Below, piece after piece: positions 1 through 9,850 of a stretch of 64,000 nt of DNA (positions are counted from its first letter, which is position 1; every line of letters begins with the position of its first letter). The translations under genes were made by a program, and so were the position numbers. This DNA is from Oreohelix idahoensis (lineage: Eukaryota; Mollusca; Gastropoda; Stylommatophora; Oreohelicidae). The stretch covers positions 124,001 to 188,000 of the forward strand of contig JAMPIV010019099.1 of the NCBI GenBank assembly GCA_024509875.1, given 5' to 3'. The notes below the pieces were generated by a model. It saw only the letters and a list, made by a program, of their open reading frames with translations. It did no database searches and had not been told where the DNA came from.

Positions 1-1862
1 AGTTGGGTGCCATGGTCTGACAATATCTCTCCGGGGAACCCCAGACGAGAAAATATAAGCCAAAGAGCATCTGCAATATCAGCAGTAGTAATGCTCTTCA
101 GAGGAATAGCCTCTGGCCAACGTGTGCACATATCAACACACGTCAAGATAAACTGATGTCCTCTGGCAGACTTGATCTTAAATGGACCAATAATGTCTAT
201 AGCCATTTTTTGGAACGGCCGAATAGGAATGTCCGCCGCCTGAATGGGTGCAGCATGCCGTGGACCTTTGGATTTAACTTCCTGACATACTTTACAAGAT
301 CGACAATAAATACGTATGTCCTTGTTTACCAATGGCCAAAAGAAAGCCGCAAGGACTCTTGACTTAGTACGGGAAAAACCCATGTGTCCAGCACACTGAG
401 AGTCGTGAGCGTGCTGCAAAATTTTAACTCTCAAATTCTTGGGAACCAGGATTTGAGAATGACTTGACGTAATGGAGTCTTGAACCATACGTACAAGTAC
501 GCCATTCTTCTTTGTAATCCACGATTTGCGACTTGTGTCTTTATTCGGATCACCTTTAGTTGCAAGAATGAAGAATTTCTTCAGAGTGGGATCATCTTCT
601 TGCTGTTTTATAAACGAGTCACGAGAAATTACCAAGGGATTATCTTGGTTATGCACTTCATTATCTTCAATAGATGAAGTTTGAGGCACATTAAGAGCCT
701 GAGCTCTAGTGACTACAGCGTTAGCAATCTGCATGTTTTGCCTTTCCCACGTGGAAATTTGTTGCGGAGTGCATTCCTTGACTCCATGAATGCGACCGAT
801 GATGAGGTCAGCGATCGGATTCGGAAGAAGACATGCGTGTACATCTCCTGTAAAGAAAGGAGTAGCAATCCTAATGATAGCAGTAGAGTATTTCTCTAAT
901 GTGCCGCCAAATGTTACACATTTGACTACTTGTCCAGTGGCACGGGAAGGATCTACGAGTGACTGCCTAACACCAATTGTGGTGCATCCAGAATCAAATA
1001 GCACAGAGACTGGATTGTTATTCACTAAACCCTTATGTAAGACAAGAGAACCTCTTCCATCATGCGCGACTGATGCCGGAAGAGCAGGAAGAGGATGGCC
1101 ACAGCTTAAAGTAGACACTGTGGTTGGCTCAAATAACGTTTTGCATTGGGGGCACTGAGATGCTCTCCCAAAATCAAAAGCGGCACATGCCATATTACTA
1201 GCATCATTATTATCTTTACTCTGTTTATAGGCTTCATGGGACTCTTGTTGTACAGAGTTTGCCTGAAAATGTGGTTTATGTCTTTTGTTTTGAGATCTAC
1301 CTCGGTTATTATCACCTCTGTAGTTATTGTTACCTCTATTGTAACCCCTATTTGGGTTTGAGTCATAGTTCCCTTGGTTACCATTATCATATTCATTATA
1401 ATGAGTATCTCTGTAATTATGATCTTGTTGACTCCAAGACGGATAACCCTGATAGTTTCTATAATTACTTCCTCTACGGAAATTCCTATAATTATGACCA
1501 CCCCTGTGTCGAGAGCTATCAGGTCGTCTCCAGTTCTTTGAAGAAGAACCCTGAAATGATTGGTTACCTTGGTTTTGATAACTATTATGGTTACCTTTTT
1601 TATCAAATCTGTTTTGAGGTCCCTGAAATCTGTGTGAATAATTGGGATTGTATGGTGTTGCTGAAGCAACTGGCATACTCTCCTTAATCTTAGTGTTGCC
1701 AAAAGTCACGTCGGGGTGTGCAGTGACATATTGGGAACAATATTCTTCCATTTCTTTTAGAGATTTGGGTTTACGCTCATGTATAAATTCAAGGAAAGGT
1801 TTGTTCACACATGACATAATCTTATCTCTGAGCAACAAATCCATAAGTCCTTCATACGTTTT
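1..1862 (-). CDS. Gag C-terminus, protease and integrase N-part of element A (partial)
   Basis: After the 1859-1865 homopolymer an open minus-strand frame runs to the window edge with no stop in my reading. In order: a G/N/R/Y-rich basic linker (about 1300-1640); a Cys cluster CPQC followed by CGH (about 1090-1155) that could bind zinc; a retropepsin-like protease with LFDSG (Asp codon near 990-998); a linker; the integrase HHCC finger (His pair about 375-400, CRSCKVC about 275-300); and the integrase core with the first Asp in AIDIIGP (195-197) and the second in LSDHGTQ (15-17). The catalytic Glu falls outside the window. Protease followed directly by integrase is the notable point. The 198-codon minus frame at 1106-1702 is an out-of-phase shadow. 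Confidence 0.82.
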
Positions 1863-2832
1863 TTTCTGTTTTGGAAAGCTCAATCCAACGATCAACTGTG
1901 AGACGTGCCTTTGCAGTGAATTCTGAGAATTCTACACCCGTCTCAGGTACCATCGTCTTAAATAAAAGGCGATAGCCTTCCTCACTTAGCTGATATTTTT
2001 TTATCAAAGCCGCCCTAATGACATCATAATTATCCTTATCTGCTTCTCCTACAAGGCATAATCTAGTCAAAGATTCACCTTTCAAGTTTTCTGATAATTG
2101 ATTAGCGTATTGTGATTTATCCACATTATGTGTACGACAAGAACGTTCAAATCTATCCAGCCAGAATGTAATATCGTCACTGGACTGATTGAACGGTGGA
2201 ACCTTAACCTTGTAAGTAGAAGGTTTACCATTACCACTAGATGCCTGATTAACATTACTCATACTTGTCAATCTCAATTTCTCCAACTCAAATTCATGTT
2301 CTCTTATTGCTTTTTTCTCTTCAGCATCTAATCTTTTTTGTTCAGCCTCCCTGTCTAATCTTTTTTGTTCAGCTTCCCTGTCCAATCTTTTTTGTTCAGC
2401 TTCACTGTCTAATCTTTTTTGTTCAGCTTCACTGTCTAATCTTTTTTGTTCAGCTTCCCTGTCTAATCTTTTTTGTTCAGCTTCCCTGTCTAATCTTTTT
2501 TGTTCAGCTTCACTGTCTAATCTTTTTTGTTCAGCCGCAGCTTCTCTTTCTAATTTTTTTTGTTCAGCTTCAAATCTCCTTTCCTCCACCTGCATCTGCA
2601 ATTTCTTTTGTTCAGCAGCAGCCTCAGCTTCTCTTTCTAATCTTTTCTCTTCCGCCATAGCTTTTCTTTCTTCTGCAGCTAATCTTTTCTCTTCTGCCAT
2701 AGCTCTTCTCTCTTCTGCAGCTAATGCTTTGTCATATTGAGCAACTGCCCATTGTTCTAATTGTTGACCAGTCTTATCAAGGGCTTTCCCTTGTGTAATG
2801 AAGTATTCTAAAGTAGACATGATGTCTAACAA
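1852..2832 (-). CDS. Gag (N-terminal and capsid part) of element A
   Basis: A 326-residue open frame starts at ATG 2832. Residues about 20-180 are highly charged and predicted coiled coil (A/E/K/R-rich, many AEEKR and AEQKR steps), with eight tandem 9-residue units of the type EQKRLDREA. Residues about 200-326 resemble the capsid-like domain of animal Ty3-type Gag: a PPFNQ stretch, then a FWLDRFERSC helix and an LSEEGYRLLF segment. Gag would form the cytoplasmic particle. The frame ends at a run of seven A on the minus strand (plus 1859-1865). Beyond it the same kind of protein continues in the +1 frame, so this is a single-base interruption inside Gag and not a natural gag end. Confidence 0.8.
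   Translation of the reverse strand: MLDIMSTLEYFITQGKALDKTGQQLEQWAVAQYDKALAAEERRAMAEEKRLAAEERKAMAEEKRLEREAEAAAEQKKLQMQVEERRFEAEQKKLEREAAAEQKRLDSEAEQKRLDREAEQKRLDREAEQKRLDSEAEQKRLDSEAEQKRLDREAEQKRLDREAEQKRLDAEEKKAIREHEFELEKLRLTSMSNVNQASSGNGKPSTYKVKVPPFNQSSDDITFWLDRFERSCRTHNVDKSQYANQLSENLKGESLTRLCLVGEADKDNYDVIRAALIKKYQLSEEGYRLLFKTMVPETGVEFSEFTAKARLTVDRWIELSKTEKNV
2320..2541 (-). repeat. 27-bp tandem repeat inside gag of element A
   Basis: About eight copies of a 27-bp unit encode the 9-residue block EQKRLD(R/S)EA. Units differ mainly at the R/S codon. The period is a multiple of three, so the frame is kept. The product would be a continuous charged alpha-helix or coiled coil in front of the capsid domain. 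Confidence 0.85.
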
Positions 2833-5416
2833 TAATACTAATCACCTGAATCAATAATAATACCACAAGTTCTCAATGACTTGATTAATCAGTATACTAT
2901 CCCAATATCTGTGGGTCACAAGCCTTTAATAAGGTCTTGTATAATAGTAATAATAATCAGGTACTGGTTTATACCATAATCCAAGTGCAGTGCACAGGCA
3001 ATTGTGTCTTATGAAATATACCTATATAAAACATATGTCAACCAACAGAATACATAAAGTACAAATAGGACTGACAATACAAGAACGTTTGCAGAAATTA
3101 AAAATAAATTAAATAGGGAAATCAATGAAAATAATCACTGAATCTGCAAAGAATAACAACACAAATGACGTCACAATATATGAATATAAATTGTGAATAG
3201 AACTGAAAGATAGAAAAGAGTAGACCAACAAATTACAAACAACTCAAAACAAAACTAAAGAACAAAGAAATATTACAAAAATAACAATAATTACAGTCTT
3301 CACAGCTAACACAAAAGCAACAGTTGTCGCAGCAAATTTTCAATCAAGAAAATTGCACCTATAGAAAACGCCCACAACGGACCCTCTATGACGTGGGATA
3401 TTCTGTTGTGAGGACGCCGCCCAACCTTAAACACAACCCGCTGACATAGAAACTAACATACTATACAAACAAATAACATGTAAACATAAATATATATAAA
3501 TTATGTGTATGATAGTATGTGTTGCAAAATAGGCTCAGTTTTACAGTAATGGCAAAGTTATTTTTATGAACATAAACAAACTGCCACTTTATTCAATTAA
3601 ACATTCTGGCCTTAAATATTAAAGTTCATATATGGAAAACAAGAAGATCCATCGATGAAAATAGGACTTCTTAGTACACAAATACTGTCTTCCTGTTAAC
3701 ATTGACAAGAATTGATCCAACTGTTCTGTGAAACTCTGTAATGTCTAATGTAAAACTGTCAACAACGCTGGCCTACATACTGCATTCACTTGACAGGTCA
3801 CGTGACGAAGTGTTGACAAAGAGCAAACCAATACTGCAAGTGTGTCGTATCAGCCACAGGAAACGGTCTGGTATCGGTAATCTGTTGACTTCTGAACTTC
3901 TGCGAGGTCAAACCCAGAAAGCTGGTCCACCAGTTGATAAAGTTGATAATGTTGGATTTTTATTCCCGTTAATGATATCCACCAAAAGATAGATATAAGT
4001 GGATGGAAGCAGACATCATCATCATCATCAGTTGATAAGATCTCTATGGTGTTGTTTGCTCCACTGTAGTGTATGGAATGTCAACTTGACCTACGCAGTG
4101 GTGTGTAGACATGGATTGAGTGTACAATGTGCGAATGATGATAAGGGTTCGTGTTGTTGACAAATGTTCTTTTCTCACACTCATGTATGACTGGAAGTCA
4201 TCGACACCAACGACTGTGTACCTTTTCTAAAGTTTAATTGGACGTACACACTCGACAGCACAGATAGTGACAAATCACAGGTTGGCATAATACATCATAG
4301 TACAGTGGATAAATGGTCCTGCAATGTTATGTTACATGGGCACTCATGTAGATTAATATTATAATGGACTGTCAGTAGCCAAGCCCTCAGCATCGCCCAT
4401 ACATATAAATCATCTGACTTCACTGACTGAGCACGTCAGCTTATAAACAATATTTCAGATGGCTTCTAAACCTAATCTCGTTTAGCGACGATTCTCCCAC
4501 ATAATGTTCAGCACATATTTTTTTCATATAATAATATTGAACCGCTAATAACGGGTTCTCATGTGTAGCAGTGATCTCTGGACTAAACAAGCGATAATAC
4601 GGGCATCCCCTTTCTCTTCTTGAAAGTCGCTACATGTTTTGGTTCCAAGATGGCTTCACTCGTGAACTGTCACTCACGTTTGGATGCAGATAATGAATCT
4701 GTCCTAAAGTTAGTCATTCATAAAACATTGCATTGCTCTGTAGATTGATCATGAACAATTGACTGCATTCTACAGAATATAGTGCTGCTAGGAATCGAAG
4801 TCGTTTTCATCGAGTCAAATATATTCTCTTAGACATTCAAATCGTAACTATCGAAAATGGTGGCTTCGATCGAGAGTTCATAAGAGTGTCTTTGATTACC
4901 TTGGTAGAGGAAATATGGAACTGCCATTCCTTGGCAATATGAATAAACACTGGGGTAAAGCATACACGATAGGTCTAGACGACTATCACTTTCCCCACAA
5001 ATACTGAGATCACTTTTTCCCGGCGACAGGCCGACATAGGAAAACACACAGTCCCTATCAGGACGAAGCCAAATCACACCACACTCTAGCGACACATCCG
5101 CCGAATAGCCTTTGACCTCTCTAGAGACAACAGAATATATAGTTCGACTTAGATATGTAAAGATATACAGATATAAGACAGACTCGTCCTACTCAGACAA
5201 ACACTACACATAAATTCAGGCCATAGATATTCTGAAGCAAGAACAATCTATTATTACCCAAACAACGAATAAATCGCAGTAAAATGGATTTATCCGCGGA
5301 GTTTGATCGAAGAGATGGCACAACTTTCAAGGGAAGTAACTCAATAATGACTTTCCCTTAAGCACAAAAAATTACCTATGTATAATATTGTAAAATATCA
5401 AAGACTGCACGTAACA
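2833..5416 (-). other. Leader and LTR region of element A
   Basis: About 2.6 kb of AT-rich sequence without a coding frame lies between the gag start and the inferred LTR edge at 5416. On the minus strand the edge reads TGTTACGTGC. The inner LTR boundary and the primer-binding site could not be placed, because the partner LTR is off-window. A CATCAT run sits near 4016-4030. The short frames at 3741-3992 and 4829-5095 show no recognisable domain and I do not call them genes. Confidence 0.5.
5329..5359. repeat. Short inverted repeat AAGGGAAGT / ACTTTCCCTT
   Basis: Arms at 5329-5337 and 5350-5359 are close reverse complements around a 12-base loop, near the outer end of the element A LTR. It could be a hairpin or factor site in the U3 region. 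I believe similar AAGGGAAGTAACTC-like motifs recur in mollusc repeats, but that is memory, not a search. Confidence 0.5.
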
Positions 5417-5419
5417 CCC

Positions 5420-5735
5420 CTCTACACCAGGAACGTCTGATCAGGGCAAACAAACCGGTTCAAACCGCGTTGGATGTTTGCATACAGCCTCGAAAGGTAG
5501 AGTCAACGTCAGTGATTCTCAACCTGAGGGGGACCGACCCTCAACTCGAGGAACTGTAATTTTGAATGGTACCTCAACTACTTGTCTCTTTGATACTGGA
5601 TTAAGTTTTAGTTGTATTGTTGCTAGACATGTAGTCAAACCAGGTCAGGAGACAGAGGAAACCGTCAAACTTAGTGGAGTTTTCAGGAGTGACGCACCCA
5701 GGACGCTTCCTATCGCACTGGTAGAAATACACTGA
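5420..5735 (+). pseudogene. Aspartic protease of element B (5' truncated)
   Basis: The frame contains the retropepsin motif CLFDTG (about 5587-5604) followed by a hydrophobic strand, as in Ty3 proteases that cleave the Gag-Pol polyprotein in particles. The upstream part is removed by element A. The TTG near 5478 is not a real start; translation would come from an upstream gag. A stop at 5733-5735 ends this frame. Homology continues from about 5736 in another phase, so one base is missing or extra near 5725-5735. Confidence 0.72.
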
Positions 5736-6186
5736 CTTTGTCAGAGGAGTTATTAAAGCGGCCATAATGGATGATCCGATCTACCCAGTTATCCTGGGAT
5801 GTAGATATGTGTTCATTGGGAGACCTAAGGAGCCGATTGTGGCAGCGGTAACCACAAGAGGGCAAGCCAAGAAGGAGAGAGAGCCTGCGCCAAACTTGTT
5901 GCCAAATGAACTGAAGGAGGCGCAACAAAAGGACCCTACTCTGGCGCCCTGCTTTAAAAAACTGCCCATGGCTAAGGACCCCAGACACAACGGAGACATC
6001 TTTTCTAAGGATGGTGTATTGTATCGTAGAACGGGCAACCCGGACACGGGGAATAACCAGCTCCTAGTACCGACGCAGTACAGAAACCAGATCTTAGAAA
6101 TGGGGCACTCTCTTCCCTTTAGCGGACATATGGGACAAAACGCCACTATTCAGCGAATAAAAACCACTATTGGTGGCCAGGAATGA
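5736..6186 (+). pseudogene. Linker and integrase HHCC zinc finger of element B
   Basis: The frame holds the end of the protease-like domain (PVILGCRYV), a basic linker, then the Ty3-type integrase N-terminal region ending in GHSLPFSGHMG (His pair about 6103-6132). The partner cysteines CAQC lie at about 6215-6230 in another phase. The frame stops at 6184-6186 after an A run at about 6158-6163 that appears one base short. A second phase change occurs at the A run near 6272-6275, just before the integrase core. The finger positions viral-type cDNA ends in integrase. Confidence 0.75.
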
Positions 6187-6223
6187 ACTCTGACATTGTC
6201 AGGTATGTGAAATCCTGCGCCCA

Positions 6224-8149
6224 GTGCCAACGGGTAGCACCCAAGCACTTGACACCCCCAGTACCTATGGGCAAATGCCAATAGTAGGGACTCCATTTGA
6301 ACGGGTTTCTGTCGACATTATTGGTCCTCTGGAAAAGACCAAAAGAAGGAACAGGTTCATCCTGACCTTAGTTGACACTTGCACTATGTGGGCCGAAGCC
6401 GTACCGCTACCATGCACTAATTCCAAGCATGTCGCAGAAGCCCTTGTGCAAATTTTTACACGGTTGGGATTCCCTCAACAAGTTTTGACGGACAATGGAT
6501 CCCAATTCCGTAGCCTGTTAATGGAGGAGATCTTTAAGATCTTGAGGGCCAAACATATCCACACAAGTCCCTACCATCCGGCCGGAAATGGGCTCGTGGA
6601 ACGTTTTAACGGTACCCTCACCATGATGTTACGTAAGCTGGGTCAGGAGAAACCGGAAGACTGGGACCAATATATATCGGCTGCCTTATTCGCCTACCGA
6701 GAGGTACCCCAAGCGTCTACGGGTTTTGCGCCAGCTACACTTTTATTTGGCAGACCTATTAAGGGGCCACTAGAAGCCTTACTTCGGTCCCTGACAGACC
6801 AGAAGGCTGACGAGACAGTCGTCTCTGCAAGCAAGTACGTATCTGAGCTTAAGGAAAGGCTAAAGCTAGGATGGGATCTGGCTACTACCAACCTTAAGAA
6901 AGCCCGCGCTAAAATTACTAAAAGATACAACAAAGCTGCAAAAGAGAGAGAACTACAACCAGGGGAGAAAGTCCTATTGCTACTTCCAACCGGAAGCAAT
7001 AAACTTCGCATCGGATGGCAAGGACCGTTTACCGTCCTTAAAAAGATCTCACGTACCAACTACAAGATCTCCATCAAAGGAAAGGAGAAGGTCTTCCACA
7101 TAAATCTGCTAAAGAAATATTTGGAAAGACCGGTGCCATCCTCCGAGCATCTCCTGGCTGTCGCCATAGCAACGGAAGACGAGGAAGATGATGATGGTTG
7201 CATGGAGTATCCATTGCAACCCACAGAATCCTTTAAAGATGTCAAGTTCGGCGACAATCTCTCACCAGAACAACAAACAGAAACCAGGGCTCTACTAAAA
7301 CAGTACAGTGCAGTCTTAACGGATGTACCTGGTCGAACAAATCTCATTGAATTTGATATGAAATTAACAAACGAGACCCCTGTTCAAACCAGAGTTTACC
7401 CCATCCCGTACGCTAAAGCTGATGCACTTCGCGGAGAAATAGACAAGCTGCGTCAGGCAGGAATTATCAGTGAGTCTACATCTCCTTACAGCTCGAGTGT
7501 AGTGCTGTTGCAGAAGCCCAATAAGGAAGTTCGGCTGTGCATTGATTACAGGTTGCTAAACGCGGTAACGGAATTCCAGCCCGAACCTCTCCAAACTGTT
7601 TCTGAGTTGTTCACCAAGCTCAGCAAAGCAAAGATCTTCTCCAAGATTGACCTCAGCAAAGGTTATTATCAAATACCAGTCAAGGAGGAAATTAAACCTT
7701 TGTTAGCTTTCAGCACTAGTGAAGGACATTACACATTTAACGTGATGCCGTTCGGTTTGCATAATGCACCAGGAGTGTTCACCAGGATGATGAGGAAGCT
7801 TCTACAACCTTTGCAAAGTCCCCATATCCATAATTTCATGGATGACATCTTAATTGCATCGGAAACCTATGAAGAACATATTGCTACGGTTGCTATGCTC
7901 CTCAGGAGACTACAGGAAACGGGTCTCACAGCCAGACCTAGCAAATGTCTCATCGGGTTTGAACAGTTAGACTTCCTGGGGCACACTATTTCTCACGGAT
8001 GCAGTTGGCCTATTAAGAAGAACGTGGAGAAAATAATGGCAGCAAAAAAGACCCCGAACGAAGAAAGACGTACGTTCCTTCATATCGCTATGTGCATACT
8101 ATCAGAAGTACATCCAGAACTTCAACGGACTGACGGCACCTCTGACTGA
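6224..8149 (+). CDS. Integrase core plus reverse transcriptase of element B
   Basis: The 641-codon frame begins just inside the integrase core. Integrase D,D35E triad: D31 (SVDIIGP), D90 (LTDNGSQ), E126 (GLVERFN); the D90-E126 spacing is 35. Residues about 245-300 match the GPY/F module (GWQGPF) of Ty3 integrases. After an acidic linker (EDEEDDD about 170 residues before RT begins to align) the reverse transcriptase follows from about residue 385, with D476 in KIDLSKGYYQI and the catalytic FMDDIL (D540, D541, codons 7841-7846). RNase H follows in another phase: from about 8064 the frame is wrong, with an apparent extra A at 8062-8066. The nominal ATG is an internal Met; the real product is a polyprotein. 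Confidence 0.88.
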   Translation: MPTGSTQALDTPSTYGQMPIVGTPFERVSVDIIGPLEKTKRRNRFILTLVDTCTMWAEAVPLPCTNSKHVAEALVQIFTRLGFPQQVLTDNGSQFRSLLMEEIFKILRAKHIHTSPYHPAGNGLVERFNGTLTMMLRKLGQEKPEDWDQYISAALFAYREVPQASTGFAPATLLFGRPIKGPLEALLRSLTDQKADETVVSASKYVSELKERLKLGWDLATTNLKKARAKITKRYNKAAKERELQPGEKVLLLLPTGSNKLRIGWQGPFTVLKKISRTNYKISIKGKEKVFHINLLKKYLERPVPSSEHLLAVAIATEDEEDDDGCMEYPLQPTESFKDVKFGDNLSPEQQTETRALLKQYSAVLTDVPGRTNLIEFDMKLTNETPVQTRVYPIPYAKADALRGEIDKLRQAGIISESTSPYSSSVVLLQKPNKEVRLCIDYRLLNAVTEFQPEPLQTVSELFTKLSKAKIFSKIDLSKGYYQIPVKEEIKPLLAFSTSEGHYTFNVMPFGLHNAPGVFTRMMRKLLQPLQSPHIHNFMDDILIASETYEEHIATVAMLLRRLQETGLTARPSKCLIGFEQLDFLGHTISHGCSWPIKKNVEKIMAAKKTPNEERRTFLHIAMCILSEVHPELQRTDGTSD

Positions 8150-8732
8150 CCTCACAAAGAAAGGTTGTCCTGATAAGGTCATATGGGATCAAAAGTGCGA
8201 ACACGCGTATAGCACTTTGAAAGGACAGTTGTCTGCATACCCCATTTTGAGGTTGCCTGACCTCAAGAAACCTTTTGTACTGAGAGTCGACGCGTCAGGT
8301 CAGGGCATCGGGTCAACACTGCTTCAAGCCGATGACAGTGACCTGAACATGCTATTTCCAGTTGCCTATGGCAGTCGGAAATTAAATAAAGCGGAACGGA
8401 ACTACAGCGTAGTTGAAAGGGAATGTCTTGCTCTGATTGACGGTATCAGACGCCATCATGAGTTTCTTTATGGTACATCTTTCACGGTGCAAACAGACCA
8501 CGCTCCGTTAGCATTTCTTGGTGCCAATAAAGAATTTAACGCAAGGATCATGCGTTGGGCGCTTCTTTTAAGCGTTTATTCTTTCAAAGTGGAATATATT
8601 CCGGGAAGACAGAATGTCGGGGCTGATTTCCTGAGTAGAAACTGGACTACAGAGGAAGAGGAGGAAGGTGAAGATACCAATCATCCAAAAGTTACCGATC
8701 AGGGCAGCTTCATCGTCATAAATCAAACATGA
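8067..8732 (+). pseudogene. RT connection and RNase H of element B
   Basis: From about 8070 the coding phase continues the end of the reverse transcriptase (YYQKYIQNF, then a VIWDQKCEHA connection) into Ty3-type RNase H. Visible catalytic positions are D in FVLRVDASGQG, E in VVERECLALI, D in VQTDHAPL and the late D in GADFLSRNW. It degrades RNA in the RNA:DNA hybrid. The frame ends with an acidic tail (EEEEEGED) and a stop at 8730-8732, 19 bases before the polypurine tract, so this is the true pol end. No envelope-like frame follows. Confidence 0.83.
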
Positions 8733-8750
8733 AAACACGTTTTCACGTCT

Positions 8751-8766
8751 CAAAAGAGGGGACGAT
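8751..8766 (+). promoter_or_regulatory. Polypurine tract of element B
   Basis: A purine-rich stretch, AAAAGAGGGGACGA, lies directly before TGTGATGG, the inferred start of the 3' LTR. It would prime plus-strand DNA synthesis. Position directly after the pol stop supports it. Confidence 0.7.
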
Positions 8767-9850
8767 TGTGATGGACGAACTCGGCTGACCCTGAACTTTG
8801 TTGTAACTTCTTGTAAAAAACGTTTATTCTTTCACGTGGATTCATTAGCTATGAAACTGTTCCACAGAGGGCAAACACGTTTGCTGATTGATATGCGGAA
8901 AGTTTACCTATCGTTGATTCTGGTCATCGCATTGATTTAAGGAGAGATTAAATCACGCCCACTAACATCTCTTGAACAATCATAGGCAGTTATTTTAATT
9001 AACTTGGCCAGTGGGGGGAGGGGGGGGGGGCGTCGCCAGAATCAAACAGGCACAGCGACCAAGATCAAAGAGACGAACTGAGGGATTTTAGGGGAGACTA
9101 TCGGCGTTATCAAAGACAGTAGTGGTCCCTGATACGAGACGCAGTTGCTTGCCGCTAATTTCGCGTCTCGGTGTCAATCGTAGAACCGAGCGAACGGGGA
9201 AACCGAAACGGGCAGCAGCGAACGGAGATACGAAGACCAGGGTGCGGTTTCTTCTCTTGATTTGGCGGTCAGATCCCCAAAAGTTCGTGAGATCAAATAA
9301 GCTGTCAAGTTTATCATGTCCCACTCAACTTACATTCCATTTTAGCTAAATAGACCATGAAGACTAGACACGTTATCACTCGCTGGCCAGACCTTTACAG
9401 AAGCACTAGCTTTATTGAAATCTTGTTATAGATTTTCCCCTGGACTTTATATATATAAATTTGCAGTGTTTTCTATTCTGTGCAAAGCGGTAATATATAT
9501 TGTGTAAAGTGATCAGTGGTCTAGTTCAGTCATTCTATTTCAATGGATTTTGTGTTAATTTAAATCTATTAAATTAAACCATCTCAATAGTTCCAGTTGT
9601 AAATATAATGATCTATCTATTATATTATTTCAAAAGATAATAGATGCTTAAATTAACTTTTAAAGTCGCGAAGGAATTTATAATTAATAAATTCAGTTAA
9701 GTCCTAGTTTTATAGATGTGTTTTAACCACTAGAATTCGCGCAGTGTTTATTAAATACATAATTAAATACTCGAGTGTATTATAGGCTTAACGGGAAATT
9801 TATCGCGCTTGATTTTTCGGTATGTTACATGTCTTTTTTTTCTTTCACAC
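8767..9850 (+). repeat. 3' LTR of element B
   Basis: Begins TGTGATGG after the polypurine tract. It contains a G-rich run (9013-9030), a TATATATA box near 9447-9458 and AT-rich sequence. The end is approximate: I place it near CTTTCACACA at about 9850 because the other LTR is not available for comparison. The divergent short frames around 9088-9349 have no domains and are not called. Confidence 0.55.

Larger units (their letters stand above)
1..5416 (-). mobile_element. Ty3-type LTR retrotransposon, element A (cut by left window edge)
   Basis: A minus-strand element reads leftwards: LTR/leader, gag, protease, integrase zinc finger, integrase core, then the window ends. The right boundary is inferred at 5416, where the minus strand begins TGTTACGTGC, a typical LTR start. 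Plus-strand sequence right after it is protease coding sequence of another element, so A appears inserted in B. No reverse transcriptase lies between protease and integrase, so RT must lie beyond the left edge if present, as in Gmr1-type elements. The second LTR, the target-site duplication and the primer-binding site were not found. Inference: an insertion younger than element B. Confidence 0.8.
5417..9850 (+). mobile_element. Ty3-type LTR retrotransposon, element B (Gmr1-like domain order)
   Basis: A plus-strand element has protease, integrase zinc finger, integrase core with GPY/F module, reverse transcriptase, RNase H, polypurine tract and 3' LTR, in that order. Motif types are Ty3, but integrase precedes reverse transcriptase as in Ty1/copia. 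That combination is known from Gmr1-like elements. The 5' part (gag, 5' LTR) is missing because element A interrupts it; it should lie left of the window. Several one-base frame breaks, mostly in A runs, disrupt the polyprotein. The right end is approximate. Confidence 0.85.

Noticed and set aside
1106..1702. 198-codon minus-strand frame, Ile/Thr-rich
   Set aside because: It is an out-of-phase shadow of the Gag/protease frame of element A, which shows the real domains in the neighbouring phase.
1855..1868. Programmed gag-pol -1 frameshift site
   Set aside because: The heptamer looks right, but the continuing frame is +1 and the break lies within Gag.
8733..9350. Envelope-like third gene in element B
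   Set aside because: The polypurine tract and LTR begin within 35 bases of the pol stop; frames beyond have no signal peptide or membrane segment.
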